Assembly (NCBI RefSeq): GCF_042186555.1
Contig: NC_133328.1
Location: forward strand, 57,769,431 to 57,833,430
Source of the DNA: Aquarana catesbeiana
Lineage: Eukaryota; Chordata; Amphibia; Anura; Ranidae
Length of the DNA: 64,000 bases
Direction of reading: 5' to 3'
In this document: one piece after another, positions 47,145 through 57,774 of the stretch
Numbering within the stretch: position 1 is the stretch's first letter
Layout: every line of letters begins with the position of its first letter
Position numbers and translations under genes: made by a program
The notes under the pieces: model-generated
The model's input: only the letters and a program-made list of their open reading frames with translations
What the model was told of the DNA's origin: nothing
The model's database searches: none

Positions 47145-48757
47145 TAAGAAAAAAAGGGTTTTTTTTTTCGAAAAAAAACCCGGGGGGGGAGGGGGGGAGA
47201 CACTTTAGTCCATCCAGAGTTGATCCCAGTGGATTGGGTTTCGGGGATGTATCTGGAGCTATCACAGCATACACACACCTAGAGATAACCCGTAGACATT
47301 AAATAATGTGAACAATAGCCATCCACCTGGAGGTCATTAACAAATATTTTCCTCCAGGATGGCAATCCTCTGAATAAAATGGCATATACAAAAAGGACGG
47401 AATGGCCTTGGAAAAGCCTGTTTAAGTTCTATCTTTATTATTGTTATTATTCCGGCTGGGGGAACATTTGGTTTGCTGGTTGGCATCTACAAGAACTAAT
47501 GGTAGATGACACTAGTGACTTCACCCCGCCGGGTCTCTTTATATGTTAAATTGATCTGTCCATTGGCTCTGCCGAAATATTTTGGCACAGGGTAGATGCA
47601 CGGGGTGTTTGTTATGTTTGTGTGTTGTGTTGAATGCTGTCAAATTAGCCGCAGTCCAGAGTTCTCTACCTTGATTCCAAGTTATCTAATTAAATCCCTG
47701 ATTACTTAAGGACTCTCCTGTTGCAACTGCGCATGCTCTGAGGAAGCTTGGTACACAAGCGAAAAATGTAAGCAAGACAGACTTTTGTTTCCAGCAAAAT
47801 GAGCACCAGCCTATCTGCCTATACGATGGCCCTATGGTGAAACTTCATCCATCCACCTGTAGCTCCGCTCTGCTTGGCTGACATACTCAGCCCACAACAA
47901 ACAGTGGATTTAACTGGGCTGACGTGAACTGGCTAAATACATGGACTCTGCACGGAACGTAACAAAACTTCAAAAAGACACTTATCAAGGTTAACCAGCC
48001 AGCGGAACCCTCTGAAGAGATACACTATGCGATTGATAACCTGCCTATGGTCTTCCTCTGAAGCATTGGGATCGTCCTGGTGAAGTCTATATAAAGGGAT
48101 AAAGGACTGCTGGGTCAAGACGTCAAAACGGTGAGCTGTGACAGTCTCCACACAATGTGAAAATTACTGCTACCATCACCTGTATTTGTTTCCTTGACCC
48201 GTGCCATTCCCTATCTTACTCACCATGTTCCATACCTATCGAATCACTCCTTTATTGATCCCCATGGCTGATAGATGAACTCTGCTGTATATGATAGCCT
48301 AAACCCATTGATCATACTCGAGTGAAGATCTAGCAGGACTATCCCACTTACACTTGGACAATTCCTTTTCCAAAGTGGCCAGCTGGCCTTGAAGTGTCTG
48401 CAAGACTTTTTTAGGCTACACCTTGAATCACTCTTCGGAGTGTGTGTCATGATAATCAATTAACATTTAACCAACCCATGTCCGGATCAGAGTCCCCAAT
48501 CCCCTGTCAAGCTGTGTGTATGGAGTGTCAAACAGTGTGGTTGACTGTGATAGACACCGGTGTCTCTCTTTAAGACCCTTTGTAGTCTTAATTTTAAACT
48601 AAATGTTTTTTGGAGGAGGGTTATTTAATTACACCACATATAAATGTTGTTTCTAATTTTTGTATGGATAATTAATAAAAATTGTTGGTCCCGCTTACTT
48701 ACGAATCCTTTCTGAAGAATACTCTTTTTGGAATCCTTTTCATTCCGTCCTTTTTGT
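47145..48757 (+). mobile_element. Retroelement insertion with 15-bp target duplication, possibly Penelope-like
   Basis: AGGTGTTCTAGACTA at 47130-47144 is repeated at 48758-48772. Removing the insert and one copy restores the Tc1 backbone, so this is a true insertion. The right terminus CATTCCGTCCTTTTTGT also occurs inverted inside the insert at 47388-47404. A hammerhead-like motif lies at 47731-47774. A 15-bp duplication with a hammerhead motif and inverted terminal pieces fits Penelope-like elements. I found no reverse-transcriptase or GIY-YIG motif, so the class is tentative. Confidence 0.5.
47731..47774 (+). ncRNA. Hammerhead-ribozyme-like motif
   Basis: The core CTGAGGA (47738-47744) fits CUGANGA. 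After one A, a 5-bp stem II GCTTG/CAAGC closes a GTACA loop and is followed directly by GAAA (47761-47764). Four bases later comes UA, the expected U-H cleavage position. The next bases AGCA can pair with TGCT just before the core to form stem I. Stem III would be a single pair with a four-base loop, as in the minimal hammerheads of Penelope-like elements. Activity is untested and stem I is short. Confidence 0.45.
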
Positions 48758-49410
48758 AGGTGTTCTAGACTAATGAGTAAAAATATGAAACATTTGACTG
48801 TACCTGTAGGCGGTTTGTTCTCCAAAGGGCTGGAAAGCGTTACAATAATGAGTGACTGCAGGTAACAGTGAAGCATGGAGGAGGTTCTTTGCAAGTTTGG
48901 GGCTGCATTTCGACAAATGAACTTGGAGGTTTGGTCAGGGACAATGATGTCCTCAATGCTGAGAAATACAGCCAAATACTTATACATCATGCCATATCAT
49001 CAGAGAGGCCTGTGATTGGCCCCACATTTATTCTGCAGCAGGACAACGACCCCCAAACATACAGCCAATGTCATAAAGAACTATCCTCAGTGTAAAGAAC
49101 AAGGAGTCCTGGAATTAATGGTTTTGGTCCCCACTGAGCAGCCTACATCTACAGAAGATCAGTGGTTAGTTCTCCAAGATGTCTGGAACAACTTACCTGC
49201 TGAGTTCCTTCAAAAATTGTGTGCAAGTGTACCTAGAAGAATTGATGCTGTGTTTAAGGCAAAGGGTGGTCACACCAAATATTTGCCATGGATTTCCCTT
49301 CTATTCATTCACCTTTCATTTTGTTAATTGATAAAAAATAAACTCTTCTATATCTGAAAGCATTCTTAATTTACTGCAATTTTTCACACCCGCCTAAACC
49401 TTTTGTACAG

Positions 49411-50960
49411 TAATATACAGATTTAGATTTACAAACACACAATCTAATAGAATAAGTGATATACTTGATATTATCCAGATTACAAAATAGACTTATAAGA
49501 CCCCCACCAAGCGTCCATAACCAACAGATTGATGCAGTGGAGTGCAGCTTCAGAAAAAAAAAAAAAAAATAGCAATACTAAAGCAAAAACAACATCCAAA
49601 CATAAAATATGCTTCAAAAACATAAGGCACTAAAATAACCATAACTCTAAAATGCAGAATTTCTAATTCATATTCATAATGGTCCTAATTGCAGTGGTTG
49701 CAACACAGCTCTTAAAAAAAACGTATTGCTTGTTTCTTTGGCAACAATAGAATTTAAGCATTAGCAAGGATTCAACATGCCAACAGACTTCTCATTATCT
49801 CATTATTGAGCGCAATAAGATTCCATAGAACCCTTTATGCTTGCTAGTATGCCCTCACCAGTGGGTTTCATAGAAAGGCCCTATTGTAGTGGTGAAGTGT
49901 CGTTTTTCATGAATTTCTAAACCTGACAATGCAGAAGGCAGAGCCTAGTGGAATCAAATAGTTGCCATGACTTGGCACAGAGTTTGACAAGTGGCATGGA
50001 AGTGACTCTTTACATATCTAAAGACGGTGGGATTTGGTGACAACGACAGCAATGTCATATTCTTATGCCGAACATGCATGAATGTTGGGACCAAGCTGTG
50101 TTTTATTTTGTGATAAACAAGGCAGGCTGCTTGTGTAACAAAAGCAGTTTTATTGATGCTGCGAGGAAAAGCGAGCCGCAGACTGCTCAGATAATGGAGC
50201 AGTAGGATGGGAAGCCGTGCTATCAATAGGCACATTGCTTTCTTGGTGTGAAGAGTTATGAATTATTACTCTGAGCTCACTTGTTTGAACTAAGACAAAC
50301 TGACTGCATAAAACAAGGGTCTCTTGTTCATGTAAGACCCTAAACTAACAGCAGTCAAAACTAGGTGCTCAGACTTGTTTCCAGCCCTCGATGACTGTTC
50401 TATGACTCTGAGGGCAGAAAAAGACTACTTAAATCAGGAAGGCTGGCAACTCGGATGCTCTTGAATAAAAGTACTTTATAAGTTACTTGGGTACACGCGT
50501 ATAGGCTATACGCGGATGCGTTTTGGCTAAGAAGCCTTCATCAAAGCAATCTTTTTCGCAGAAATAGATTGTACTGACTATTAGATTAAACAGGTATGAG
50601 CATGGCCTACAGCATCCAGGTACCTTGATGCTTCAATTTTCAGTCTTCTGAATAGACCACCCCAAACAGTAATGCTTGCTTGCATGACCCTTTAAAATTA
50701 AACCATACTTTGTCCATGCGTGGCAATACAACAGATTCACTTTAATGCCACCCCCCACAAATAGTAAAAGTTGCCTTGCCTTTAAATCCCTGCTTTTCTA
50801 TTCACCTATGATGCAAAAAAAGCTTTGTGTAAGCTGTGGTAAATCATTTAGGATACCCATAGAATACCCAGTACTTCCAGGGACAAGTAAACAGGTTGAA
50901 GTGAAACACATACAGAGTATACAGCACACTAGTATGGACAGTAAAGGTTACACAGCTTAC
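49411..50960. other. Unassigned non-coding sequence with one hairpin
   Basis: No gene recognised. At 50496-50514 CGCGTATAGGCTATACGCG is a perfect 9-bp-arm palindrome with a one-base centre. Next to it, on the minus strand, lies a decayed hammerhead-like core (50515-50546). These two may mark another Penelope-like remnant. Confidence 0.4.
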
Positions 50961-51026
50961 CAGAGTGGCAGCGGCAGATTTTTCACTCTCCAGTTCCATT
51001 TTTAGCTGCTCCTGAGCACGAGATAG
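50961..51026 (-). CDS. Candidate host exon, coiled-coil-like, 66 nt
   Basis: On the minus strand a good acceptor (CTTTCTTTGTTACAG) is followed by 22 open codons beginning LSRAQEQLKMELESEKS and ending AAATL, then a consensus donor CTG|GTAAGC. It is phase 0 at both ends. The composition (Glu, Lys, Gln, Leu, Ala) and spacing are those of a coiled coil. The sequence around it shows no transposon motif. Of the four candidate exons this has the best splice signals. The gene was not identified. Confidence 0.6.
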
Positions 51027-51285
51027 CTGTAACAAAGAAAGCACTATTATATTTCCCATTACCACTATAGAAATACCGCAAAAGTGTTTGATGCAGACAT
51101 GCCTAAAACCAATGGTTCCTTATGGGCTAGTGCTGGGGTTAGAAGTGGCAACACTAAGCCTTAAATTACACAAACTGTAATCTTTTTTTTTTTTTTACCT
51201 TCCTTCTGGATCTACTGCTGGTTTTATTTTTTTAGGATGAATTTGATGACTATGGGCTTTCTGCAACTTAACTATGTAATCCAAC

Positions 51286-53323
51286 TATTGAGCCACTAGC
51301 GGCTATGATACGTACTAATCCCTAAATACAGGGTTTTAGATATGCGGACATTCAAGAGAAGGTCATCATGTATGCTGATGACACTATGCTGCTGCTTGGT
51401 GATACATCCACCTCACTGACGGAAGCAATGAGGGTCATTAGCCAGTTTGGGAAGTACTCAGGCCTAGTTATTAATTGGACCAAATCCTCTCTGCTACTGC
51501 TAGACTGTGACCTGCCCCCATCCCAACAAAATATGCAGGATATCCCAGTGTCAAAAATCCCTTAAATATCTGGGCATACAGGTTACAGCCCGTACACTGG
51601 ACTATGTCAATCTTAACCTAACCCCTTTGATCAATCACTGTCGTGATCGTGTCAAAGTATGGAGTAAATTGAAACTATCCCAAGTAGGGAGGATAAACCT
51701 AATAAAGATAATCCTCATGCCACAATTACTTTATGTACTTGACAACTCTCCAATAGTTATCACTTTGAAAAAGTTTAGAATCATTAACTCCCTCTTCTGG
51801 TCATTCATATGGCTATCAAAACCTCCTAGAATCAAACTTGAGCAGTTACAGCGTCCCAAAGATAATGGAGACTTAGCGTTGCCTAACCCCTGGGTTTATC
51901 ATTTAGCCTCCCAACTGCAACACGTTGCAAGAGTCATAAGACCTAGACAAGAATTGGAAATGAACCTGAGGGACTCCTCGGCTCAAATAGTCCGGTTCAC
52001 GTCCAAGAGAGAGGTAGTGGATGGTTTAGTGGCTCTACAATACACTAAGTCCAATAAACTCTTCCCAACCTACGCTCTTATGCAGAAAATTTGGAACAAG
52101 GTCAGGATGCTCCAGGGGGTAGAGGGCTTCACCAAGTATAGCCCCATTTGGGAAAATAATCACTACTTAGAGATAGCTAAAATACCATATGGTCTAAAAT
52201 GGAAACAATACGGAGTGTCACACATGATACATATATTCAGAGATGGCAAATTGAGATCCTTCTCAGAGCTCAGAGAGGCCTTTCAATTGCCGGGGTCTAT
52301 GTTTTTTTATTATAGGGAACTTAAACACGCAATAGATGCCCAGAGGGGTGCTGACAGTTGGAACTTGGAGCCCACGCCCATTTTTAATCACCTATTTGCA
52401 ATAACTACTTATAAAGGGTTTATATCGGATTGCTATGCCATGCTTCCGAATCTCTTCCTAGGGGACACACCCCTGAAGGTTGTGTCTCATTGGGAACAGG
52501 ATGTTGGTGCATTTGAAGAGGAACAATGGGAGGAAGCCTTACAGGCAGTTCCCACGTGCTTGCTGAATGCTGCTCAAAAACTCTCTCAGCTTTATATACT
52601 TTCCAGAGTACACTACACACCGGCTAGAATGGCCCGTATGGGAATAGGTACTGACCCCACCTGCACCAGATGTTCCAGAGATCATGGAGATTTCATCCAT
52701 CTCTTATGGAGATGCCCAAAACTGCACCTCTATTGGAGTGGTGTCATTGACACTATTAATAAAGTTTTCCAGATACTGATACCTTTAGACCCTAAACCAT
52801 GTTTGCTGGGGATAATGGATGATCTTCTGACTGAGGATATCCTTAAGCAGGCTATTAGAAGAGCTTTGTTTCAGGCCCGTCTGCTTATCCTCAGGCACTG
52901 GAAGTCCACAGACCCACCCATGGTGCAAGAATGGATCACACAAATGGGGGTCACACTCCGTATGGAAAAATTATATATCAGCATAGGGGACCCTCTAAAA
53001 AATATGAGAAATTATGGGCTCAATGGCTGGATGTACCAGGTCTAGCGCCAGTAGATTTGGTGATTGACCGCTTACTCTAAAGTTTACTCTTATCAGAGTA
53101 CCTTAAAATGGATGTACGGAAAGTATTACACGAATGGTTATTAAGGTAAGGGAGAAACGTGGAGGGTGTACGGGTCTTATAAAGTACTTTGTTTCTGATA
53201 AGAGACTTCGGTGTAATGTCCTGAATGCCTCGTTTGTGTAAGATGTGATTTACATTCTGTAAACTATTGTTTATGCTCTGGAACTGTATGCAATAACTTA
53301 CTTTCAATAAAAAAATAAAAAAA
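51286..53323 (+). mobile_element. L1-like LINE, 5'-truncated, with target duplication
   Basis: AACTATGTAATCCAA (51270-51284) recurs as AACTATGTGATCCAA after the A-rich tail (53324-53338), defining the insertion. The copy begins just before reverse-transcriptase motif C and runs to a poly(A)-like AATAAAAAAATAAAAAAA. It is the same lineage as the LINE at 28100-33609, as the coding parts align by eye. Confidence 0.85.
51368..53045 (+). pseudogene. L1-like ORF2 C-terminal part, one frameshift, 512-codon open frame
   Basis: The first frame (51368-51565) has motif C with intact YADD (MYADDTMLLLGD) and GLVINWTKSSLLLL. A frame change between 51507 and 51565 leads into a 512-codon frame to 53045: KYLGIQVTARTLDYVNLNL, LPNPWVYHLASQLQHV, RVHYTPARM, then CTRC-x8-H-x4-C and HWKSTDPPMVQEW. 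Such a long open frame in a 5'-truncated copy points to a fairly young insertion. The enzyme is still non-functional because endonuclease and most of the RT are missing. Confidence 0.85.
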
Positions 53324-53463
53324 AACTATGTGATCCAATACTTAACTTTTCTGCACACACCACTGCACCATTTGTCTGCCGGAGCCCCATGGAATACCCA
53401 GTACTTTCATGTATGGGTGATTATATGATCTTCTCCTCTGCCTCCCATAATACTGTTCTTAGC

Positions 53464-53632
53464 ATCTAAAGCTTGATTAAAACCTATGCATTTTTAGTGC
53501 TTTTTGCATTTTGCAGATTTGCTCTACAGAACGTGTTCCATAGGAAACCATGTTAAATGGGCTGTAGTGCAAATCTGCAAAAATGCAAAAAGCACTAAAA
53601 ATGCATAGGTTTGAATCATGCCTTAGAGGCCA
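53464..53632. mobile_element. Foldback MITE, about 60-bp inverted ends
   Basis: AAACCTATGCATTTTTAGTG and the following GCTTTTTGCATTTTGCAG on the left are matched by the reverse complement on the right. Pairing continues outward with a few mismatches through CATCTAAAGC/GCCTTAGAGG. The short loop is about 50 bp. No coding potential. Confidence 0.75.
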
Positions 53633-54036
53633 ATTCTGAGTAATTCTGAGCTTACACAGGGGGTTTTACTCCATCATATGAATGGGCAGAAGGGGATTAC
53701 AGGGGATGGAAGCATCAGCAGCAAATGAGGTAGGCTTCTAGTAGAACTTGTTACTTTTCCCTAATTGTTCAAGGTTCACTTCAAGCACATAAGGAAAATA
53801 AACAATTATTACATTTTATTTTAAAAATTAACTATAAGAATAAGTGTATGTAGGAAATATTGAGAGGGAAGATTTACATCAAACCATCTCTCCTTTGATT
53901 GCCTATACAATTAAAGAGTAGCTGCTTCTAATAGCACACATTAGCAGTCCTTTTTAATTATATAGTCACATGACACAAGAGGGAAACGTGTACAAAAAGA
54001 CATCACCAAAGTGTGACTGGAGCAGTGTAATATCTA

Positions 54037-55670
54037 CAGTGCCTTGCAAAAGTATTCACCCCTTGGCATTTTTAGTGTTTTATTGCCCCACAACCTGGAA
54101 TTAACATGGATTGTTTGAGGATTTGCATCATTTAATTTACAGAACATGCCCACAACTTTGAAGATGTTTTTTTATTTGAAGTGAAGCAAACAACAAATAG
54201 GACAAAATAACAGAAAAAGTCAATGTGCATAACTATTTACCCCCTCTAAAGTCAATACTTTGTAGAGCCACCTTTTGCGCCTACCACAGCTCCAAGTCGC
54301 TTTGGATAAGTCTCTATGAGCTTGCCACATCTTACCACTGGGATTTTTGCCCATTCCTCCTAGCAAAACTGCTCCTGCTCCTTCAAGTTGGATGGTTTGT
54401 GCTTGTGAACAGCAATCTTTAAGTCTGACCACAGATTTTCTACTGGATTGAGATCTGGGCTTTGACTAGGCCATTCCAACACATTTACATGTTTCCCCTT
54501 AAACCACTCAAGTGTTGCTTTAGCAGTGTTTTTGGAGTCATTGTTCTGCTGGAAGGTGAACCTCCATCCTAGCCTAAAATCACACACAGAGTGGTACAGG
54601 TTTTGCTCAAGAATATCCCTGTATGTAGCACTATCCATCTTTCCCTCAACTCTGACCACTTTCCCAGTCCCAACTGCTGAAAAACATCCCCACAGCATGA
54701 TGCTGCCACCACCATGTTTCCCTTTGGGATGGTGTTCTTTGGGTGATGTGATGTGTTGGTTTGCGCCAGACATGGCGTTTTCTTTGATGGCCAAAAAGTT
54801 CAATTTTAGTCTCATCAGACCAGAGCACCTTCCTCCATACATTTTGGGAGTCTCCCACTTGCCTTTTCGCAAATTCAAAACGTGCCATTTTGTTTTTTGC
54901 TGAAAGTAATGGCTTTCTTCTGGACACTCTGCCATAAAGCCCAACTCTATGGAGCGTACGGCTTATTGCCGTCCTATGTACAGATACTCCAGTCTCTGCT
55001 GTGGAACTATGCAGCTCCTCCAGGGTTACCTTAGGTCTCTGTGCTGCCTCTCTGATTAATGCCCTCCTTGCCTGGTCCATGAGTTTTGATGTGCGGCCGT
55101 CTCTTGGCAGGTTTGCTGTTGTGCCATGTTCTTTCCATTTGGTTATGATAGATTTGATGTTGCTCCTAGGGATCATCAAAGATTTTGATTTTTTTTTATA
55201 ACCTAACCCTGACTTGTACTTCTCAACAACATTGTCCCTTACTTGTTTAGAGAGTTCCTTGGTCTTCATGTCAGTGTTTGGTTAGTGGTGCCTCTTGCTT
55301 AGGTGTTGCAGCCTCTGGGGCCTTTCAAAAAGGTGTGTATATGTAATGACAGATCACATGACACTTAGATTGCACACAGGTGGAGATCATTTCACTAATT
55401 ATGTGACTTCTGAAGGTGTTTGGTTGCACCAGAGCTTTTTACGGGCTTCATAACAAAGGGGGTGAATACATACGCACATGCCAATCATCAGTTTTTAATT
55501 TCTGAAAAATAGTTTTATGTATATATTTTTCTAATTTTACTTCACCAACTTAGACTATTGTGTTCTGATCCATCACATATAATTCATATTAAAAAAACAT
55601 TGAACTAAAGGCTGTAATGTAACAAAATAGGTAAAAAGCCAAGGGGGGTGAATACTTTTGCAAGGCACTG
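54037..55670 (-). mobile_element. Tc1-type transposon, near full length
   Basis: Ends CAGTGCCTTGCAAAAGTATTC on both sides are inverted copies flanked by TA (54035-54036 and 55671-55672). The terminal bases are almost the same as those of the Tc1 at 35336 (CAGTGCCTTGAAAAAGTATTC). The transposase is on the minus strand. Length (about 1.63 kb) is normal for Tc1. Confidence 0.9.
54240..55269 (-). pseudogene. Tc1-type transposase, frameshifted, altered catalytic site
   Basis: It starts MKTKELSKQVRDNVVEKYKS, continues with the second helix-turn-helix (DQARRALIREAAQRPKVTLE) and RVSRRKPLLSAKNK, and enters the DDE domain with VLWSDETKIELFG (first Asp). A frameshift near 54730 changes frame before KGKHGGGSIMLWGCFSAVG. 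The second catalytic motif reads FTFQQNNDSKNTAK, where known Tc1 enzymes have QQDN, so its Asp is Asn. SPDLNPVENLWSDLK holds the third position. Another frame change near 54360-54430 affects the C-terminus. It is the most complete Tc1 gene here, yet inactive. Confidence 0.9.
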
Positions 55671-55826
55671 TAAATACAGCCTTGTTTAGAATATCTTGAA
55701 TTTAACCAAAAGGACAAATTCCTTCTCTTTTCAGTTTTGTACCAAAATCTCCAGTTGACACAGTATTAGCGCTTTAATCCTATGGTTTTAAATATTTAAC
55801 GCGTTGACTAGTTTACATAAGTTTAA

Positions 55827-56178
55827 GAGCCCTTTCACACTGGGGTGTGGGCCGCAGTAGTGGTAAAGCGCTGCTTGTTTTAGCGGCGCTTTACCGGCGC
55901 TGTGCGGGCGGGAGCAGGGCGCTTTTAACCCCAAAGAAGGGGTTAACAAGGGGTTAAAAGTGCCCGCAAAGCGCCGCTGCCAAATCGCTTTGCTGTAGCT
56001 TTGGCAGCGCTGCCCATTGATTTCAATGGCAGGTGCAGTTTAGGAGCGGTGTATACATCGCTCCCACACCGCTCCCAAAGATGCTGCTTGCAGGACTTCT
56101 TTTTCAGTTCTGCAAGCGCAGCGCCCCATTGTGAAAGCACTGAAACGCCTGAAAAGCACCTTCAGTGTGAAAGGGGTC
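55827..56178. mobile_element. TTAA-flanked MITE, GAGCCCTTTCACACTG ends
   Basis: The left end GAGCCCTTTCACACTG and right end CAGTGTGAAAGGGGTC are inverted, flanked by TTAA (55823-55826 and 56179-56182). The GC-rich centre with GGCGCTTTACCGGCGC and many GCGCTG units forms several hairpins. The right TTAA is shared with the next element. Confidence 0.8.
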
Positions 56179-56182
56179 TTAA

Positions 56183-56952
56183 GCAAAACTCCAGCCAAAG
56201 ATAAAAAATTAAAAATATTTAAAAAGCTAAAATGAAAAAAAAAATTCAAAACTAGCTTTTGCTGCAATATTCAGCTTCAGTTCAGTGATTTCACCAGCAG
56301 TACTTTTTATGTTGCTATAAGTCCTTATTCTGAGGGCCATCGTTATTAACCCATCACTCCCTCTAAGACCAGGACATCCAGCACATTGAAAGGAAAAGCA
56401 GCACAGTGCTGAGCTCATTCCTCTGTAACCCTACTCCAGGGTTAAGCAACCGTAGCACTCCAGCTGTGCTGAATCTACAAATCCCATCTTGTTTCTACCT
56501 TGGGGAATCACTCTTGTGGCTGTAAGAGATATGCAATGCCTCATGGAACTTGTGGTTCTAAAACAGCTGGAGTGCCATGGTTGACCACCTCCACTCTACC
56601 CTGTTTCTTGTCTGGTAAAAAGCCTAGGCTTATGACATCATGCACAGCTCTCTCTCTCTCTCTTTCGTGAGAGTTTGCCAGGAAGGGAGGGGGGATGAAT
56701 CATAAGAGGGCCAATGAGAGCTGCAGAGCTGGAGGTGTGCCTCTGTGTGTCTGTGTAAATCCAGGCAGCGGCTTCAGCTACCCACAGTTAAAATGGTTGC
56801 AGCCAGACTCGGTGCAGGGAGATTTCTGGAGCATATTTGGCAAGTACAGAATCACAGCATATATAAAATAATATGCAAAGTGGCTGGAGGGAAGCTTCAG
56901 AATGGCAAAGATGTTTTTATTACAAATTATGTGAGCAGACTGCAGTTCCTCT
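56183..56952. mobile_element. TTAA-flanked MITE, middle of a three-element chain
   Basis: The left end GCAAAACTCCAGCC and right end GACTGCAGTTCCTCT are imperfect inverted repeats between shared TTAA sites at 56179-56182 and 56953-56956. It contains a hAT-like MITE (about 56437-56600) and a short CT repeat (56649-56662). Open frames in it have no recognisable motif. Confidence 0.65.
56437..56600. mobile_element. hAT-like MITE nested in a TTAA element
   Basis: CAGGGTTAAGCAACCGTAGC on the left pairs with GCCATGGTTGACCACCTCC on the right, with CACTCCAGCTG/CAGCTGGAGTG inside both arms. The centre has TACAAATCCCATC-like and CTCATGGAACTTGTGGTTC blocks, related to 60433-60591. No clear 8-bp duplication was seen. 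Confidence 0.55.
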
Positions 56953-56956
56953 TTAA

Positions 56957-57770
56957 CCGCTTGCCGACCAGCGCACGCCGATTTACGTCGGCAGAATGGC
57001 ACTGCATGCGATCGTGTCACGGAGAGGAAGAACGGGTAGATGCTTTTGTAAACAAAGCATTTCCCCGTTATGCCTAGTGATAGGACAGAGATCACTGCTC
57101 TCTGTGATTGAGAGCAGTGATCACTGTCCTGTGTGTTGAAGCCCAGCCCCCTTCACCGCCCCCTAGTGATTAACCCCTTCACTGCCAGTGTCATTTGCAC
57201 AGTAATCAATGCATTTTTATAGCACTGATCGCTGTATAAATGACAATGGTCCCAAAATAGTGTCAAAAGTGTCCGATCTGTCCGCCATAATGTCGCAGTC
57301 CTGATGAAATTTGCAGATCGCCGCCATTACTAATAAAAAAAATTAAAAATAAAAATGCCATAAAACTATGCTCTATTTTGTAGATGCTATAAATTTTGCG
57401 CAAACCAATCAATATACGCTTATTGCGATTATTTTACCAAAAATATGTAGAAGAATACATATCGGCCTAAACTGGGGAAAAAAATAGTTTTTTATATATT
57501 TTTGGGGATATTTATTATAACAAAAAGTAAAAAATGTTGAATTTTTTTCAAAATTGTCGCTCTTTCTTTGTCTATAGCGCAAAAAATAAAAACCGCAGAG
57601 GCGATCAATTACCACCAAAAGAAAGCTCTATTTGTGGGAAAAAAAGGACATCAATTTTGTTTGGGTGCAACGTCGCACGACCGCGCAATTGTCAGTTAAA
57701 GCGACGCAGTGCCGAATCGCAAAACGTGCTTTGGTCCGGAAGGGGGTAAAATCTTCCGGGGCTGAAGCGG
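56957..57770. mobile_element. piggyBac-type MITE, third in the chain
   Basis: The left end CCGCTTGCCGACC and right end GGGGCTGAAGCGG are flanked by TTAA (56953-56956 and 57771-57774). Both ends and the right 350 bp match the 4.3-kb element at 40300-44620, from which it differs by a large internal deletion. Non-coding. Confidence 0.85.
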
Positions 57771-57774
57771 TTAA

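Larger units (their letters stand above)
46880..49290 (+). pseudogene. Tc1-type transposase pseudogene in two halves
   Basis: The first half (46880-47128) reads STELAETHGTQVTPSTVQRS and FGRSGFHGRIAGKKPYL, the second helix-turn-helix and hook region. The second half (48860-49290) reads KHGGGSLQVWGCIS, then LQQDNDPQTYSQ with the second catalytic Asp, and VPRRIDAVFKAKGGHTKY at the end. Frameshifts and stops occur in both halves besides the large insertion. The SPDLNPIE block is not preserved in an obvious form. Confidence 0.75.
46262..49410 (+). mobile_element. Tc1-type transposon split by a retroelement
   Basis: The right end is CCTAAACCTTTTGTACAG|TA. The left region (GAATGCTTTCAAAGATATT) is the diverged inverted copy of the right AATATCTGAAAGCATTC-like block, but the outermost left bases are degraded, so the left border is approximate. 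A broken transposase lies inside. A 1613-bp insertion (47145-48757) with 15-bp duplications separates its two halves. Confidence 0.75.
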
